This document shows, one piece after another, positions 24,964-33,698 of a DNA stretch of 64,000 nt. Origin of the DNA: Flavihumibacter petaseus NBRC 106054 (GTDB lineage: Bacteria; Bacteroidota; Bacteroidia; Chitinophagales; Chitinophagaceae); the NCBI RefSeq assembly GCF_000974785.1, contig NZ_BBWV01000001.1, positions 806,001 through 870,000 of the forward strand, read 5' to 3'. The first letter of the stretch is position 1, and every line of letters starts with the position of its first letter. A program made the position numbers and the translations under genes. The notes beneath the pieces are model-generated. The model had not been told where the DNA came from and searched no databases. It saw only the letters and a list, made by a program, of their open reading frames with translations.

Positions 24964-25383
24964 TTAGTGAACTGCTTTCTCTTCAAAAACGATCTCTTCG
25001 AGGCCGTTTTTCTTCCGGTAGTCGTTAATCGCTGCTTTGATGGCGTCTTCTGCCAGTACAGAGCAGTGGATCTTAACAGGGGGAAGATTCAGTTCTTCAA
25101 CAATCGTCATGTTATCGATCTGAAGTGCCTCATCAACAGACTTGCCTTTCAGCCATTCTGTAGCCAGGGAAGAAGACGCAATGGCAGAACCGCAACCAAA
25201 TGTTTTGAATTTGGCGTCAGTGATCATGCCGGTTGAATCGTCCACCTGAATCTGCAGGCGCATAACGTCACCGCATTCCGGTGCACCTACCAGGCCGGTA
25301 CCCACGTTTTTTTGTGATTTATCCAGTGTTCCTACATTTTTGGGATTCTGGTAGTGGTCTATGACTTTTTCTGAATATGCCAT
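24964..25383 (-). CDS. iscU: Iron-sulfur cluster scaffold protein IscU
   Basis: This 139-residue scaffold receives sulfur from IscS and assembles a 2Fe-2S cluster. The three cluster cysteines are seen in APECGDVM (near residue 37), TFGCGSAIASSSLATEW (near 64) and KIHCSVLAEDAI (near 107). The Asp next to the first cysteine is conserved. The N-terminus MAYSEKVIDHYQNPKNVG is typical. The C-terminal tail is slightly extended compared with E. coli. It lies 33 bases after iscS. Confidence 0.95.
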   Translation of the reverse strand: MAYSEKVIDHYQNPKNVGTLDKSQKNVGTGLVGAPECGDVMRLQIQVDDSTGMITDAKFKTFGCGSAIASSSLATEWLKGKSVDEALQIDNMTIVEELNLPPVKIHCSVLAEDAIKAAINDYRKKNGLEEIVFEEKAVH

Positions 25384-25416
25384 GATAATTGAATTATTGT
25401 TGTTGGATATTATCGG

Positions 25417-26634
25417 TTAGTGATGTGCCCACTCAATGGTGTTCAGGTCAATTCCTTCCTTGTACATTTCCCAGAGCGGACTCATCTCCCTAAGTTTGTT
25501 AACTGTTTTCGCAACCTGTTCGATCGTGTAATCAATCTGGTCTTCTGTTGTGAAGCGACCTAGGCCGAATCGCAGGGAAGAGTGTGCCAGGTCGTCTCCC
25601 AGACCCAGTGCTTTCAGCACATAGGAGGGTTCCAGTGAGGCGGAAGTACAGGCAGAACCGCTGGAAAGGGCGATATTTTTATTAAAGCCCATCATCAGTC
25701 CTTCCCCTTCCACATATTTGAAAGAGATATTGGCAACGTGCGGCAGGCGGTGCTCAACACTACCATTCACGTAAGCTTCTTCCAGCTGCAGCAGTGCCTG
25801 CTCCAGCTTATCTCTCAGTTTGCTGAGGCGTTTACCTTCTTCTTCCATTTCCAGATTGCAAAGTTCCGCGGCCTTACCGAAACCGACAATACCGGGAACG
25901 TTCAGGGTACCTGACCGCATGCCTCTTTCATGTCCGCCACCGTCCATCTGGGCGGTCACTTTAACCCTTGGGTTCTTCCGGCGAACATAAAGGGCGCCGA
26001 CTCCTTTGGGGCCATACATTTTATGGCCGGAGAAAGTAAGCAGGTCGATGCCATCTTTAATAACGTTGATCGGAATTTTACCAGCTGCCTGGGTGGCATC
26101 GGTAAAGAACAGCACACCATGCTTTTTGGCGATTGCACTGATCTCCCGAACGGGCATAACCGTACCGGTTTCGTTGTTGGCATACATGATAGCTATCAGG
26201 ATCGTGTTCGGCTTGATTGCAGCTTCCAGTTCCTTCAGATCTATCAGTCCTTCGTTGTTTACGGGAAGGTAGGTTACTTCACCACCTGTTTTCTCAATAT
26301 GCTTACAGGTATCCAGTACCGCTTTATGCTCTGTTACGCAGGTAATAATATGATTGCCTTTGCTGGCATACATATCAAAAACCCCTTTAATTGCCAGGTT
26401 ATCACCTTCCGTGGCACCGGAGGTGAAAATAATTTCCTTGGGATCAGCGCCGATCAGTTTAGCCACCTGTTCCCGGGCATAATCAACAGCTTCTTCCGCT
26501 GCCCATCCGAAAGGGTGGTTACGGCTGGCCGCATTACCGAAGTTGTCGGTAAAATAGGGAATCATTGCTTCAACGACCCGGGGGTCGGCAGGTGTTGTGG
26601 CGTTATTATCAAGGTAAATAGGAAGCTTCAACAT
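25417..26634 (-). CDS. iscS: Cysteine desulfurase IscS
   Basis: This 405-residue PLP enzyme converts cysteine to alanine and an enzyme-bound persulfide that feeds iron-sulfur, tRNA-thiolation and cofactor pathways. PLP lysine is in [14 protein letters not shown] (around residue 206). The active-site cysteine lies in [16 protein letters not shown] (around residue 328), and its long mobile loop is the class I type. The N-terminus [16 protein letters not shown] matches the family. It leads the iscS-iscU-iscA operon, which has no hscA/hscB/fdx visible here. A perfect -7 box is 26 bases upstream. Confidence 0.96.
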   Translation of the reverse strand: MLKLPIYLDNNATTPADPRVVEAMIPYFTDNFGNAASRNHPFGWAAEEAVDYAREQVAKLIGADPKEIIFTSGATEGDNLAIKGVFDMYASKGNHIITCVTEHKAVLDTCKHIEKTGGEVTYLPVNNEGLIDLKELEAAIKPNTILIAIMYANNETGTVMPVREISAIAKKHGVLFFTDATQAAGKIPINVIKDGIDLLTFSGHKMYGPKGVGALYVRRKNPRVKVTAQMDGGGHERGMRSGTLNVPGIVGFGKAAELCNLEMEEEGKRLSKLRDKLEQALLQLEEAYVNGSVEHRLPHVANISFKYVEGEGLMMGFNKNIALSSGSACTSASLEPSYVLKALGLGDDLAHSSLRFGLGRFTTEDQIDYTIEQVAKTVNKLREMSPLWEMYKEGIDLNTIEWAHH

Positions 26635-26660
26635 AATATGGACACGTTTATTCTAAAACA

Positions 26661-26668
26661 CAAAATTA
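26661..26668 (-). promoter_or_regulatory. -7 promoter box (TAATTTTG) of the isc operon
   Basis: The minus strand reads TAATTTTG, a perfect TAnnTTTG, 26 bases before the iscS ATG. It diverges from the mce promoter box at 26728-26735. No IscR-like palindrome was identified. Confidence 0.55.
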
Positions 26669-26727
26669 GCCTAATTGGTTGAGATTTCCGGGATGCCTTT
26701 GGCGGTGCGGTACAGGTATTTTACCTG

Positions 26728-26735
26728 TATTTTTG
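26728..26735 (+). promoter_or_regulatory. -7 promoter box (TATTTTTG) of the epimerase gene
   Basis: TATTTTTG matches TAnnTTTG exactly and ends ten bases before the GTG start at 26746. The predicted leader is only a few bases long. Confidence 0.6.
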
Positions 26736-26745
26736 CCAAAAAACG

Positions 26746-27159
26746 GTGAAAATTGAACATATCGGAATAGCTGTTAGATCGCTGGAGGTCTCCATCCCGC
26801 TATATTCCCGGCTGCTGGGTGTGCCCTGTTACAAAACTGAAGAAGTAGGCAGTGAAGGCGTAATAACCGCTTTTTTTGCGGCTGGTGAGGGAAAAGTAGA
26901 ATTGCTGGAAGACAATGGTGCGTCCGGTGTAATCAGCCGGTACATCGACAAGAAAGGAGAGGGAATTCATCACATTGCTTTTGCAGTAACTGATATCTGG
27001 GCAGAAATGGCGCGGTTAAAAGCTGAAGGTTTCGAATTATTGCAGGATGAACCCAAACGGGGGGCCGATAATAAGCTTGTCTGCTTTGTTCATCCAAAAT
27101 CAGCGAACGGGGTATTGGTGGAGCTTTGCCAGGATGCCGGTGAGCTTATGGGAAGCTGA
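26746..27159 (+). CDS. mce: Methylmalonyl-CoA epimerase
   Basis: This 137-residue VOC-fold metalloenzyme interconverts the (R) and (S) forms of methylmalonyl-CoA in propionate and succinate metabolism. The metal ligands are visible as His5 in KIEHIGIAV, Glu in KVELLE, His in IHHIAFAV and Glu in VLVELCQ. The start codon is GTG; no ATG is available before IEHIGIAV, and the family begins exactly here. A stand-alone B12-binding mutase subunit at 9590 may share the pathway, but the main mutase is not in the window. It converges on rnc with two bases between the stop codons. Confidence 0.95.
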   Translation: MKIEHIGIAVRSLEVSIPLYSRLLGVPCYKTEEVGSEGVITAFFAAGEGKVELLEDNGASGVISRYIDKKGEGIHHIAFAVTDIWAEMARLKAEGFELLQDEPKRGADNKLVCFVHPKSANGVLVELCQDAGELMGS

Positions 27160-27161
27160 GA

Positions 27162-27899
27162 TCAGCGGGAGGCTGTGTCATTTTCGCTGTTTAGCCCCAG
27201 TTTTTCAACTGCTACCTGGGCGGCGACCTGGCTGGCGTCCTTTTTATTATATGCTTTCCCCTGGGCAATCAGCTGTCCGTCTACAATGGCACCGATGGTA
27301 AATAACCTGCGGCCGCCTTCGAATTTCTCCTCAAGTGTCTCAAACTCAAGGTTTTTGCCGTTTTTGTTGGCCCATCCATAAAGCTTGTTTTTATGGTTGA
27401 TTTCCAGGTTCTCCAGGTCATCCATAAACATATATGGCAGGATAATGCGCTCGAGTACCCATTTCCGGGTTTTCTTGAAACCCCTGTCCAGGTAAACGGC
27501 ACCGACGACAGCTTCCAGTGTATTACCGAAAATCTGACTGACTTTCAGTGAGTTGTCAAACTTGTTAAAGTAAACGATCTTTTTCAGTCCCATTTTGATC
27601 GCCACGTCATTGAGTGTCACGCGGTTGACCATCTTGCTGCGCATTTCCGTCAGGAATCCTTCTTCCTTGTAAGGATATTTTTTAAAGAGGAAGTCGGCCA
27701 CGATGCTGCTGAGGATGGCGTCGCCCAGATATTCCAGTCTTTCGTTATTATCAGCAGCGCTGTCTTTTACGGAACGGTGGGTCAGTGCGGTTTTATACAA
27801 ATCCGAATTACCCGGCATAAAGCCAAGTACATTTTTAAGCTGCTTTTTGAAGGTTGCTTTTTCAGAAGAGCCCGTAAAGAAATTGTCGAATAGACCCAC
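27162..27899 (-). CDS. rnc: Ribonuclease III
   Basis: This 245-residue double-strand-specific endoribonuclease processes rRNA and structured mRNAs. The catalytic signature ERLEYLGDAILS lies near residue 58. A second acidic cluster is in QIFGNTLEAVVGAVYLDRG (around residue 123). A C-terminal double-stranded RNA-binding domain follows (LYGWANKNGKN to the end). It lies 57 bases after fabF, in the widely conserved acpP-fabF-rnc order. Confidence 0.95.
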   Translation of the reverse strand: MGLFDNFFTGSSEKATFKKQLKNVLGFMPGNSDLYKTALTHRSVKDSAADNNERLEYLGDAILSSIVADFLFKKYPYKEEGFLTEMRSKMVNRVTLNDVAIKMGLKKIVYFNKFDNSLKVSQIFGNTLEAVVGAVYLDRGFKKTRKWVLERIILPYMFMDDLENLEINHKNKLYGWANKNGKNLEFETLEEKFEGGRRLFTIGAIVDGQLIAQGKAYNKKDASQVAAQVAVEKLGLNSENDTASR

Positions 27900-27956
27900 A
27901 GAATGTTTGGTTGTAAACCGTCATCAAGTTAAGTGATTGCCACCACACTTTCAATT

Positions 27957-29210
27957 TCAGGGTTCATATTTCTTCACAATCACACAGGCATTGTGACCGC
28001 CGAAACCGAACGTGTTGCTTAAAGCAGCCCGCACTTTCCTGGTTTGCGCCTTGTTGAATGTAAAATTCAGCTTGCCGTCGAGCTCAGGATCGTCTGTAAA
28101 GTGGTTAATGGTTGGGGGTATTACATCATGTACAACGGCCTTAACAGCGGCGATCGCTTCAATAACGCCGGCGGCGCCAAGGCAATGCCCGGTCATGGAT
28201 TTGGTAGAACTGATGTTCATTTGATAGGCATGGTCGCCAAAAACATCAAGGATGGCTTTAGTTTCTGCGATATCGCCCAGCGGGGTGGATGTACCGTGGG
28301 TATTGATATAGTCAATATCGGACGGCTGCATGCCAGCGTCTTCGAGCGCGGACAGCATCACATTCCGGGCGCCGAGGCCTTCCGGGTGCGGAGCTGTAAT
28401 GTGATGGGCATCGGCGGTGGCACCGGCGCCTGCAACTTCGCAATAAATCCTCGCGCCACGGGCAAGGGCGTGTTCGAGATCTTCGAGAACCAGGATACCG
28501 GCTGCCTCTCCCATAACGAATCCGTCCCGATCCTTATCATAGGGACGGCTGGCGGAAGCCGGGTCGTCATTGCGTTCGCTCATGGCCTTCATGGCGTTGA
28601 ATCCGCCAACACCTGCTTCGCTGATCACCGCTTCACTGCCACCGCTCACAATTATGTCAGCCTTTCCGAGCCGTATCAGATTGACGGCCTCCATGATGGC
28701 ATTGGTGCTGCTGGCGCAGGCGCTGGTGACAGCGAAATTGGGACCGCGGAGGTTATGCCGCATGGAAATCTGGCCGGCAGCAATGTCCAGGATCATTTTG
28801 GGAATGAAGAAGGGATTGAAACGGGGTGTTCCGTCACCTTTGGCAAAATCAATTACTTCATTCTGAAAGGTAATCAGTCCTCCTATCCCACTTCCGAACA
28901 CTACACCAATCCGGTCCGGATTGATGTTCTCTTTATTTAAACCAGCATCTGCCATGGCTTCATCGGAAACATAAAGAGCGAATTGGGTGAAGCGGTCGAT
29001 CTTGCGGGCTTCCTTTCTGTCGAGGAAACTTGTGGGATCGAAATTCTTCACCTCACAGGCGAAACGGGTCTTGAATTTGGAAGCATCAAACAGGGTGATC
29101 ATGGCCGCCCCGGAAGTTCCGCTAACAAGGCCGTCCCAATATTGCTGGTGCGTGTTCCCAACCGGCGTTAACGCACCCATACCTGTAACTACAACTCTTT
29201 TCAGTTCCAT
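27957..29210 (-). CDS. fabF: Beta-ketoacyl-ACP synthase II
   Basis: This 417-residue condensing enzyme elongates acyl-ACP with malonyl-ACP in type II fatty-acid synthesis. The active-site cysteine is in TSACASSTNA (around residue 166). The two catalytic histidines are in NTHGTSTPLGD and KSMTGHCLGAAG. The length matches FabF, and there is no chain-length-factor substitution. It lies downstream of acpP with a 93-base spacer containing a hairpin, and upstream of rnc. Confidence 0.97.
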   Translation of the reverse strand: MELKRVVVTGMGALTPVGNTHQQYWDGLVSGTSGAAMITLFDASKFKTRFACEVKNFDPTSFLDRKEARKIDRFTQFALYVSDEAMADAGLNKENINPDRIGVVFGSGIGGLITFQNEVIDFAKGDGTPRFNPFFIPKMILDIAAGQISMRHNLRGPNFAVTSACASSTNAIMEAVNLIRLGKADIIVSGGSEAVISEAGVGGFNAMKAMSERNDDPASASRPYDKDRDGFVMGEAAGILVLEDLEHALARGARIYCEVAGAGATADAHHITAPHPEGLGARNVMLSALEDAGMQPSDIDYINTHGTSTPLGDIAETKAILDVFGDHAYQMNISSTKSMTGHCLGAAGVIEAIAAVKAVVHDVIPPTINHFTDDPELDGKLNFTFNKAQTRKVRAALSNTFGFGGHNACVIVKKYEP

Positions 29211-29238
29211 GCAGTTATGCTGGATTTTAAAAGTGATA

Positions 29239-29279
29239 AATCCGCCTTCTGAGCGGAAATTGCTTTCGAAAGGCGGATT
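29239..29279 (-). promoter_or_regulatory. Hairpin between acpP and fabF, possible attenuator
   Basis: AATCCGCCTT (29239-29248) and AAGGCGGATT (29270-29279) form a perfect ten-base stem with an internal AGCGGAAATTGCT-type loop. On the minus strand it is followed by TATCACTTTTAAAA, a weak T-rich tail. It could lower fabF expression relative to acpP or protect the acpP mRNA end. Ordinary terminators in this window have longer T-runs, so partial read-through is likely. Confidence 0.55.
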
Positions 29280-29303
29280 AAATATGCCTGAAACGGAAAC
29301 CGT

Positions 29304-29540
29304 TTACTTAGCGTGCTCTTCTAAATAAGCAACAGCCTGGCCTACAGTAGTGATAGTTTCTGCTTGCTCATCCGGGATAGAGATATTGAATTCTTTCTCG
29401 AATTCCATGATCAGTTCTACTGTATCCAGAGAGTCAGCCCCAAGATCATTGGTGAAAGAAGCTTCGTTGGTTACTTCAGCTTCGTCTACTCCTAATTTGT
29501 CAACAATGATCTTTTTTACTCTTGTTGCGATGTCTGACAT
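29304..29540 (-). CDS. acpP: Acyl carrier protein
   Basis: This 78-residue, very acidic four-helix carrier holds growing acyl chains on a phosphopantetheine arm. The attachment serine is in the classic [10 protein letters not shown] motif (around residue 37). It is the first gene of acpP-fabF-rnc. A perfect -7 box lies 24 bases upstream. Confidence 0.97.
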   Translation of the reverse strand: MSDIATRVKKIIVDKLGVDEAEVTNEASFTNDLGADSLDTVELIMEFEKEFNISIPDEQAETITTVGQAVAYLEEHAK

Positions 29541-29564
29541 TGTGGTAAAGTTTAGTTACGGCTG

Positions 29565-29572
29565 CAAAAATA
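29565..29572 (-). promoter_or_regulatory. -7 promoter box (TATTTTTG) of acpP
   Basis: The minus strand reads TATTTTTG, a perfect TAnnTTTG, 24 bases before the acpP ATG. Confidence 0.55.
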
Positions 29573-29748
29573 TACTTTTTGAGTAAATAACCATTTTTGC
29601 AACTTTTTTTAATTATTGGCAATCAAATCCTTCCCTGGGGAGGGTTTGCCGCAAAAGGACTAACAATTGTAAGTAAAAATGGGCTGTATACGCCGGCTGT
29701 CGCGATGAATTTTGTATTTTAGTTGCCCCAATCATCAAATCCCCTCCA

Positions 29749-30180
29749 ATGGCACTAAAAATCATCGACCACGGTTCTCCTGAATACAACCAGATGATCC
29801 GTTTGCGGGATGATATTTTGCGCCGTCCCCTTGGCCTGAGCTTCAGCCAGGATGAACTGGATAAAGAAAAGGAAGAGATTCTGATCGGTGCCTTTGAGGA
29901 AGAAAAGATGCTCGGATGTTGCATGTTAGTGCGGGAGGAGGGCGGAACTGCCCGGCTCCGGCAGATGGCTGTCAGCAATAACCTGCAGGGAAAAGGTATC
30001 GGCCGGGCGCTGATGATCTTCGCTGAAAACATTGCCCGCGACCGCGGATTCCGCCGTCTGACCATGCACGCCCGAAAAACGGCCGTCGGTTTTTATGAAC
30101 GCCTCGGTTATGAGGTTACCAGTGAAGAGTTCCAGGAAGTGACAATTCCTCATTTCGTGATGGAAAAACGTTTACGTTAG
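29749..30180 (+). CDS. GNAT family N-acetyltransferase
   Basis: This 143-residue protein has the GNAT acetyl-CoA fold. The pyrophosphate-binding motif is in NNLQGKGIGRALM (around residues 79-91), preceded by ARLRQMAVS. The C-terminal strand carries RLTMHARKTAVGFYERLGY, the ElaA/PhnO-like ending. The acceptor substrate is not known. Its last nine bases overlap the end of mfd on the other strand. A near-consensus -7 box (TATTTTAG) lies about 36 bases upstream. Confidence 0.9.
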   Translation: MALKIIDHGSPEYNQMIRLRDDILRRPLGLSFSQDELDKEKEEILIGAFEEEKMLGCCMLVREEGGTARLRQMAVSNNLQGKGIGRALMIFAENIARDRGFRRLTMHARKTAVGFYERLGYEVTSEEFQEVTIPHFVMEKRLR

Positions 30181-33100
30181 GGCCTTTTCTTCGAGCATGA
30201 CCTTTCCATGCATGCGTTGCAGAAAACCCAGAATCGTTTTCATATCCTTCATCTTTTCTACCACCAGCAGAAAATTTTTACCGGTCTGCTTCAGGCGGGC
30301 GTTGTTGGTATGGGTTTGCAGGTAACCGATGATGCGCTGGAACAGGTCTGACTCGAAATAGGGTGAATCATGCTTGTTGACGAAAAAACACTTCAATACT
30401 TCATCCCGCAGCAACAGTTTCTCAAATCCAAGATCAACTCCAAGGCGCCTTACACGGACGGTATCGAACAGGTCTTCAACAGGTGGTGGGATGGGGCCGA
30501 ACCTGTCCTGCATCTCCTGGTAGAATGCCCGTAATTCCGTCTCGTTTTCTGCGTTGTCAAGCCGCTGATACAGGGTCAGCCTTTCTGTAATGCTTTCCAC
30601 GTAATCGTCTGGTATCAGTATTTCAAGATCGGTATCGATTGTACAATCCTGTACATAGTCTTCCTGTTGAGCGATCTCTTCCTTGAACAGTTCCCGGAAT
30701 GAACTTCTTTTCAGTTCCCTTATGGCTTCGTCAAGGATTTTCTGATACATTTCAAATCCGATTTCGGCCATAAAGCCGCTCTGCTCTCCCCCCAGCATAT
30801 TTCCGGCGCCCCGGATATCCAGATCACGCATGGCAATCTGAAATCCGCTCCCCAATTCGCTGTGCTGTTCAAGAGTCTGCAGCCTCTTTTTGGAATCGGA
30901 GGGAAGTGTACTCATGGGCGGTGCCAGCAGGTAACAAAACGCTTTGCGGTTGCTCCTGCCCACTCGACCTCTTAACTGGTGCAGGTCACTGAGTCCGAAA
31001 TGGTGTGCATTGTTCACGATGATGGTGTTGACATTGGGAATGTCTACGCCACTTTCAACAATATTGGTACACACAAGCACATCATATTTCTTGTCGATGA
31101 AATCCATGATCCGTTCTTCCAGCACATGGCCCTCCATTTGTCCGTGAGCATAGCCGATACTGAGATCCGGACAGTGACTCTGGATGATCGCTGACATTTC
31201 GGCCAGCCCGTTCACCCGGTTGTGAATAAAAAAGACCTGACCGCCCCGCTCCGTTTCAAAATAGATAGCATCGCGGATAAAATCCTCGTTGTACACCTGG
31301 ACCTCCGTTTGAATTGGTTGCCGGTTGGGTGGCGGCGTGTTGATGATACTGAGATCACGCGCGCCCATCAGGCTGAACTGGAGTGTTCTCGGAATCGGTG
31401 TTGCTGTAAGGGTAAGGCAGTCGACGTTGGTGCGGAGTGTCTTGATTTTTTCTTTATGCGCCACACCGAATTTCTGTTCTTCATCGATGATCAGCAATCC
31501 GAGATCTTTAAACTTCACCTCTTTCCCCAGGATCGCGTGGGTGCCTACAAGGATATCTATCTTACCTTCTTCCAGTTTCTTATAGGTTTCTTTTTTCTCC
31601 TTGTTGGATTTGAAGCGATTCACATAATCTACCGTCACGGGAAAGTCCTTCAGTCTTTCGCGGAAGGTCTTGTAGTGCTGAAATGCCAGAATGGTTGTGG
31701 GTACCAGGATCGCTGCCTGCTTGCCATCAACTGCAGATTTAAATGCTGCACGGATCGCAATCTCCGTCTTACCAAATCCAACATCACCGCAAACGAGCCT
31801 GTCCATCGGCGAGGGCGCTTCCATATCCTTCTTCACATCGGCGGTTGCCTTGCTCTGGTCGGGTGTATCTTCATAAATAAACGAGGCTTCCAGTTCCGTC
31901 TGCAGGTAGGTGTCTGGCGTAAACCGGAATCCCTGCTGGGCTTTCCGTTGTGCATATAGCTGAATGAGGTCGAAAGCGATCTCCTTTACTTTCGTCTTGG
32001 TCTTCTCTTTTAATTTCGACCATGCATCGCTGCCCAGTTTGTTCACCTTTGGCACAGTCCCTTCCTTGCCCGTATACTTAGAAATCTTGTGGAGGGAGTT
32101 AATATTCACATACAGGATATCACTGTCTTTGTAAATAATGCGTACGGCCTCCTGCAACTTTCCGTTCACCTCAATTTTCTGCAAGCCGCTGTATACACCA
32201 ACACCATGATCAATATGCGAAACAAAATCTCCCGGCTGCAATTCCCTGAGCGTGCGAAGCGTCAGGGCTTTATTTTTATTGTAGGCCTGCTTGACCTTGT
32301 ATTTGTGGTAACGCTGGAAAACCTGGTGGTCAGTATAACAGACTGCCTTGATGTTTTCGTCGATAAATCCGCCATGTATGGCAACGGGGATCGGTGTGAA
32401 ATGAATCGAAGCCTTAAGGTCTTCAAAAATACTATGGAGCCTTTCCAGCTGTTTTGGATTCTCAGCAAAAAAATACAACCCGAAACCTTTTTTCTCCCAT
32501 TGCTGAAAGTCTTTGATCAACAATTCAAATTGCCGGTTAAAGGCCGGTTGTGGACGTGTATTGAAATCAATCTCAAAAGTTGCCCGGCCGGGAAAACTGC
32601 CGCGGCCCTCAAGTTCCACGATATGCCGGTCCTGCAATATCGTTTCTATGGTCGCAGCGGGGAGAAACTCATCACGTTGAACTGATTTGCGAAGGAGTTT
32701 GTCTTCATCCTCTTCCTCTTTGGATGGCTGGTCTGCATTGCGGTTAAGAAAGAGATCCAGCTCCTCCTCCTGCAGTTCCAGTCGCTCTTTAACGAATTCC
32801 CAGTCGTTCATCCACACTACCGTATTTTCCGGCAGGAAATCAAACAACGACACACTTGCTGCGGAAGGCATTTCCGCTTGCAGATTGGGAATAATGCTCA
32901 CCTGCAGCAACTTCCTTTCACTCAATTGGGTTTCCGGATCAAATAGCCGGATGGAATCCACATCATTACCGAACAATTCGACCCGATAGGGCTTCTCGTT
33001 ACCGAAGGAATAAATATCAACGATTCCTCCACGCACGGCAAACTGGCCTGGTTCGTACACGAAGTCTGTCCTGTTGAATCCCGCATCTGTCAGCTGACCG

Positions 33101-33582
33101 AACAGTTTTACTGTATCCAGTACATCATTCACTTTGATCTGAATGATATTACTGCTGAGCGTGTCAGGAGGCACGAGCTTTTCAAACAAGGCTTCGGGAT
33201 AGGTTACCACGATCTTTTTATTTCCGCCTGCGCTGAGCCGCGTGAGCGTTTCAGTACGCAACATGACGTGGCTGCTGTTCAGCAACCGGTAGTTCTTTTT
33301 GTTGCGAAAGCTGGAAGGAAAATAAAACAGGTCGAGTGCACCGCTCAGGTTTTCAAGCGTGTTGTGAAAATAAGCCGCTTCTTCGGCGTCGTTCAACACA
33401 ACAATGTGATTGACCTGGGCTGTAATGTCTTTTTTTAGCAGTGATGTCAGGATAAATTCCGGTGAGCTCCCGCTTAGATTTTTAAGCGCAAGGTGCTGCG
33501 GTAAAGACATAGTGATTCTGTCCGCCAGTTGAAAAAGGCGGCCATCATTGCTGTATAACTCCAGTAAATGATCCAAATTCAT
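30172..33582 (-). CDS. mfd: Transcription-repair coupling factor
   Basis: This about 1136-residue ATP-driven DNA translocase removes stalled RNA polymerase and recruits UvrA. The order is an N-terminal UvrB-like part and the RNA-polymerase-interacting domain (LQPGDFVSHIDHGVGVYSG). The RecG-like helicase core follows, with Walker A CGDVGFGKTE, DEEQ in LLIIDEEQKFG and SATP-type TLTATPIPRTL. The C-terminal regulatory domain comes last. I choose the ATG at 33582 because a perfect -7 box overlaps the alternative ATG at 33615, which therefore should not be transcribed. An octamer repeat sits just upstream of that box. Confidence 0.96.
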   Translation of the reverse strand: MNLDHLLELYSNDGRLFQLADRITMSLPQHLALKNLSGSSPEFILTSLLKKDITAQVNHIVVLNDAEEAAYFHNTLENLSGALDLFYFPSSFRNKKNYRLLNSSHVMLRTETLTRLSAGGNKKIVVTYPEALFEKLVPPDTLSSNIIQIKVNDVLDTVKLFGQLTDAGFNRTDFVYEPGQFAVRGGIVDIYSFGNEKPYRVELFGNDVDSIRLFDPETQLSERKLLQVSIIPNLQAEMPSAASVSLFDFLPENTVVWMNDWEFVKERLELQEEELDLFLNRNADQPSKEEEDEDKLLRKSVQRDEFLPAATIETILQDRHIVELEGRGSFPGRATFEIDFNTRPQPAFNRQFELLIKDFQQWEKKGFGLYFFAENPKQLERLHSIFEDLKASIHFTPIPVAIHGGFIDENIKAVCYTDHQVFQRYHKYKVKQAYNKNKALTLRTLRELQPGDFVSHIDHGVGVYSGLQKIEVNGKLQEAVRIIYKDSDILYVNINSLHKISKYTGKEGTVPKVNKLGSDAWSKLKEKTKTKVKEIAFDLIQLYAQRKAQQGFRFTPDTYLQTELEASFIYEDTPDQSKATADVKKDMEAPSPMDRLVCGDVGFGKTEIAIRAAFKSAVDGKQAAILVPTTILAFQHYKTFRERLKDFPVTVDYVNRFKSNKEKKETYKKLEEGKIDILVGTHAILGKEVKFKDLGLLIIDEEQKFGVAHKEKIKTLRTNVDCLTLTATPIPRTLQFSLMGARDLSIINTPPPNRQPIQTEVQVYNEDFIRDAIYFETERGGQVFFIHNRVNGLAEMSAIIQSHCPDLSIGYAHGQMEGHVLEERIMDFIDKKYDVLVCTNIVESGVDIPNVNTIIVNNAHHFGLSDLHQLRGRVGRSNRKAFCYLLAPPMSTLPSDSKKRLQTLEQHSELGSGFQIAMRDLDIRGAGNMLGGEQSGFMAEIGFEMYQKILDEAIRELKRSSFRELFKEEIAQQEDYVQDCTIDTDLEILIPDDYVESITERLTLYQRLDNAENETELRAFYQEMQDRFGPIPPPVEDLFDTVRVRRLGVDLGFEKLLLRDEVLKCFFVNKHDSPYFESDLFQRIIGYLQTHTNNARLKQTGKNFLLVVEKMKDMKTILGFLQRMHGKVMLEEKALT

Positions 33583-33612
33583 ACACACATCCCTGTAGGG
33601 TACCAGGGACGG

Positions 33613-33620
33613 CAAAGATA
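33613..33620 (-). promoter_or_regulatory. -7 promoter box (TATCTTTG) of mfd
   Basis: The minus strand reads TATCTTTG, a perfect TAnnTTTG, 30 bases upstream of the ATG at 33582. It overlaps the competing ATG at 33615, which argues against that start. Confidence 0.6.
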
Positions 33621-33625
33621 GAAAA

Positions 33626-33657
33626 GTTTAGGAGTTTAGCTGTTTAGGAGTTTAGTT
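33626..33657. repeat. Four-copy octamer tandem repeat GTTTAGNN upstream of mfd
   Basis: Units are GTTTAGGA, GTTTAGCT, GTTTAGGA and GTTTAGTT, in perfect register with period eight. The array begins five bases upstream of the mfd -7 box and so occupies the region where a -33 element would lie. It matches the array at 124-155 in period and core. Confidence 0.8.
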
Positions 33658-33698
33658 GTTGGCTATGGTGTATGATGCCGGCCTCGCTGGTCGTAGCT

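Noticed and set aside
24951-24986. Longer start for the IscA-like protein
   Set aside because: It would overlap iscU and adds a basic, non-family N-terminus. The ATG at 24950 gives the usual length.
25930-26682. 250-codon frame antisense to iscS
   Set aside because: Fully covered by a complete cysteine desulfurase and its promoter. No signal of its own.
26635-26745. IscR-type operator upstream of iscS
   Set aside because: No palindrome of the expected kind could be identified in the 111-base gap.
28044-28940. 298-codon frame antisense to fabF
   Set aside because: The sense strand encodes a complete FabF with all catalytic residues. The antisense product shows low-complexity glycine/histidine runs and no family.
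33583-33615. Upstream ATG for mfd at 33615
   Set aside because: The perfect -7 box overlaps it, and the extra 11 residues are not typical of Mfd.
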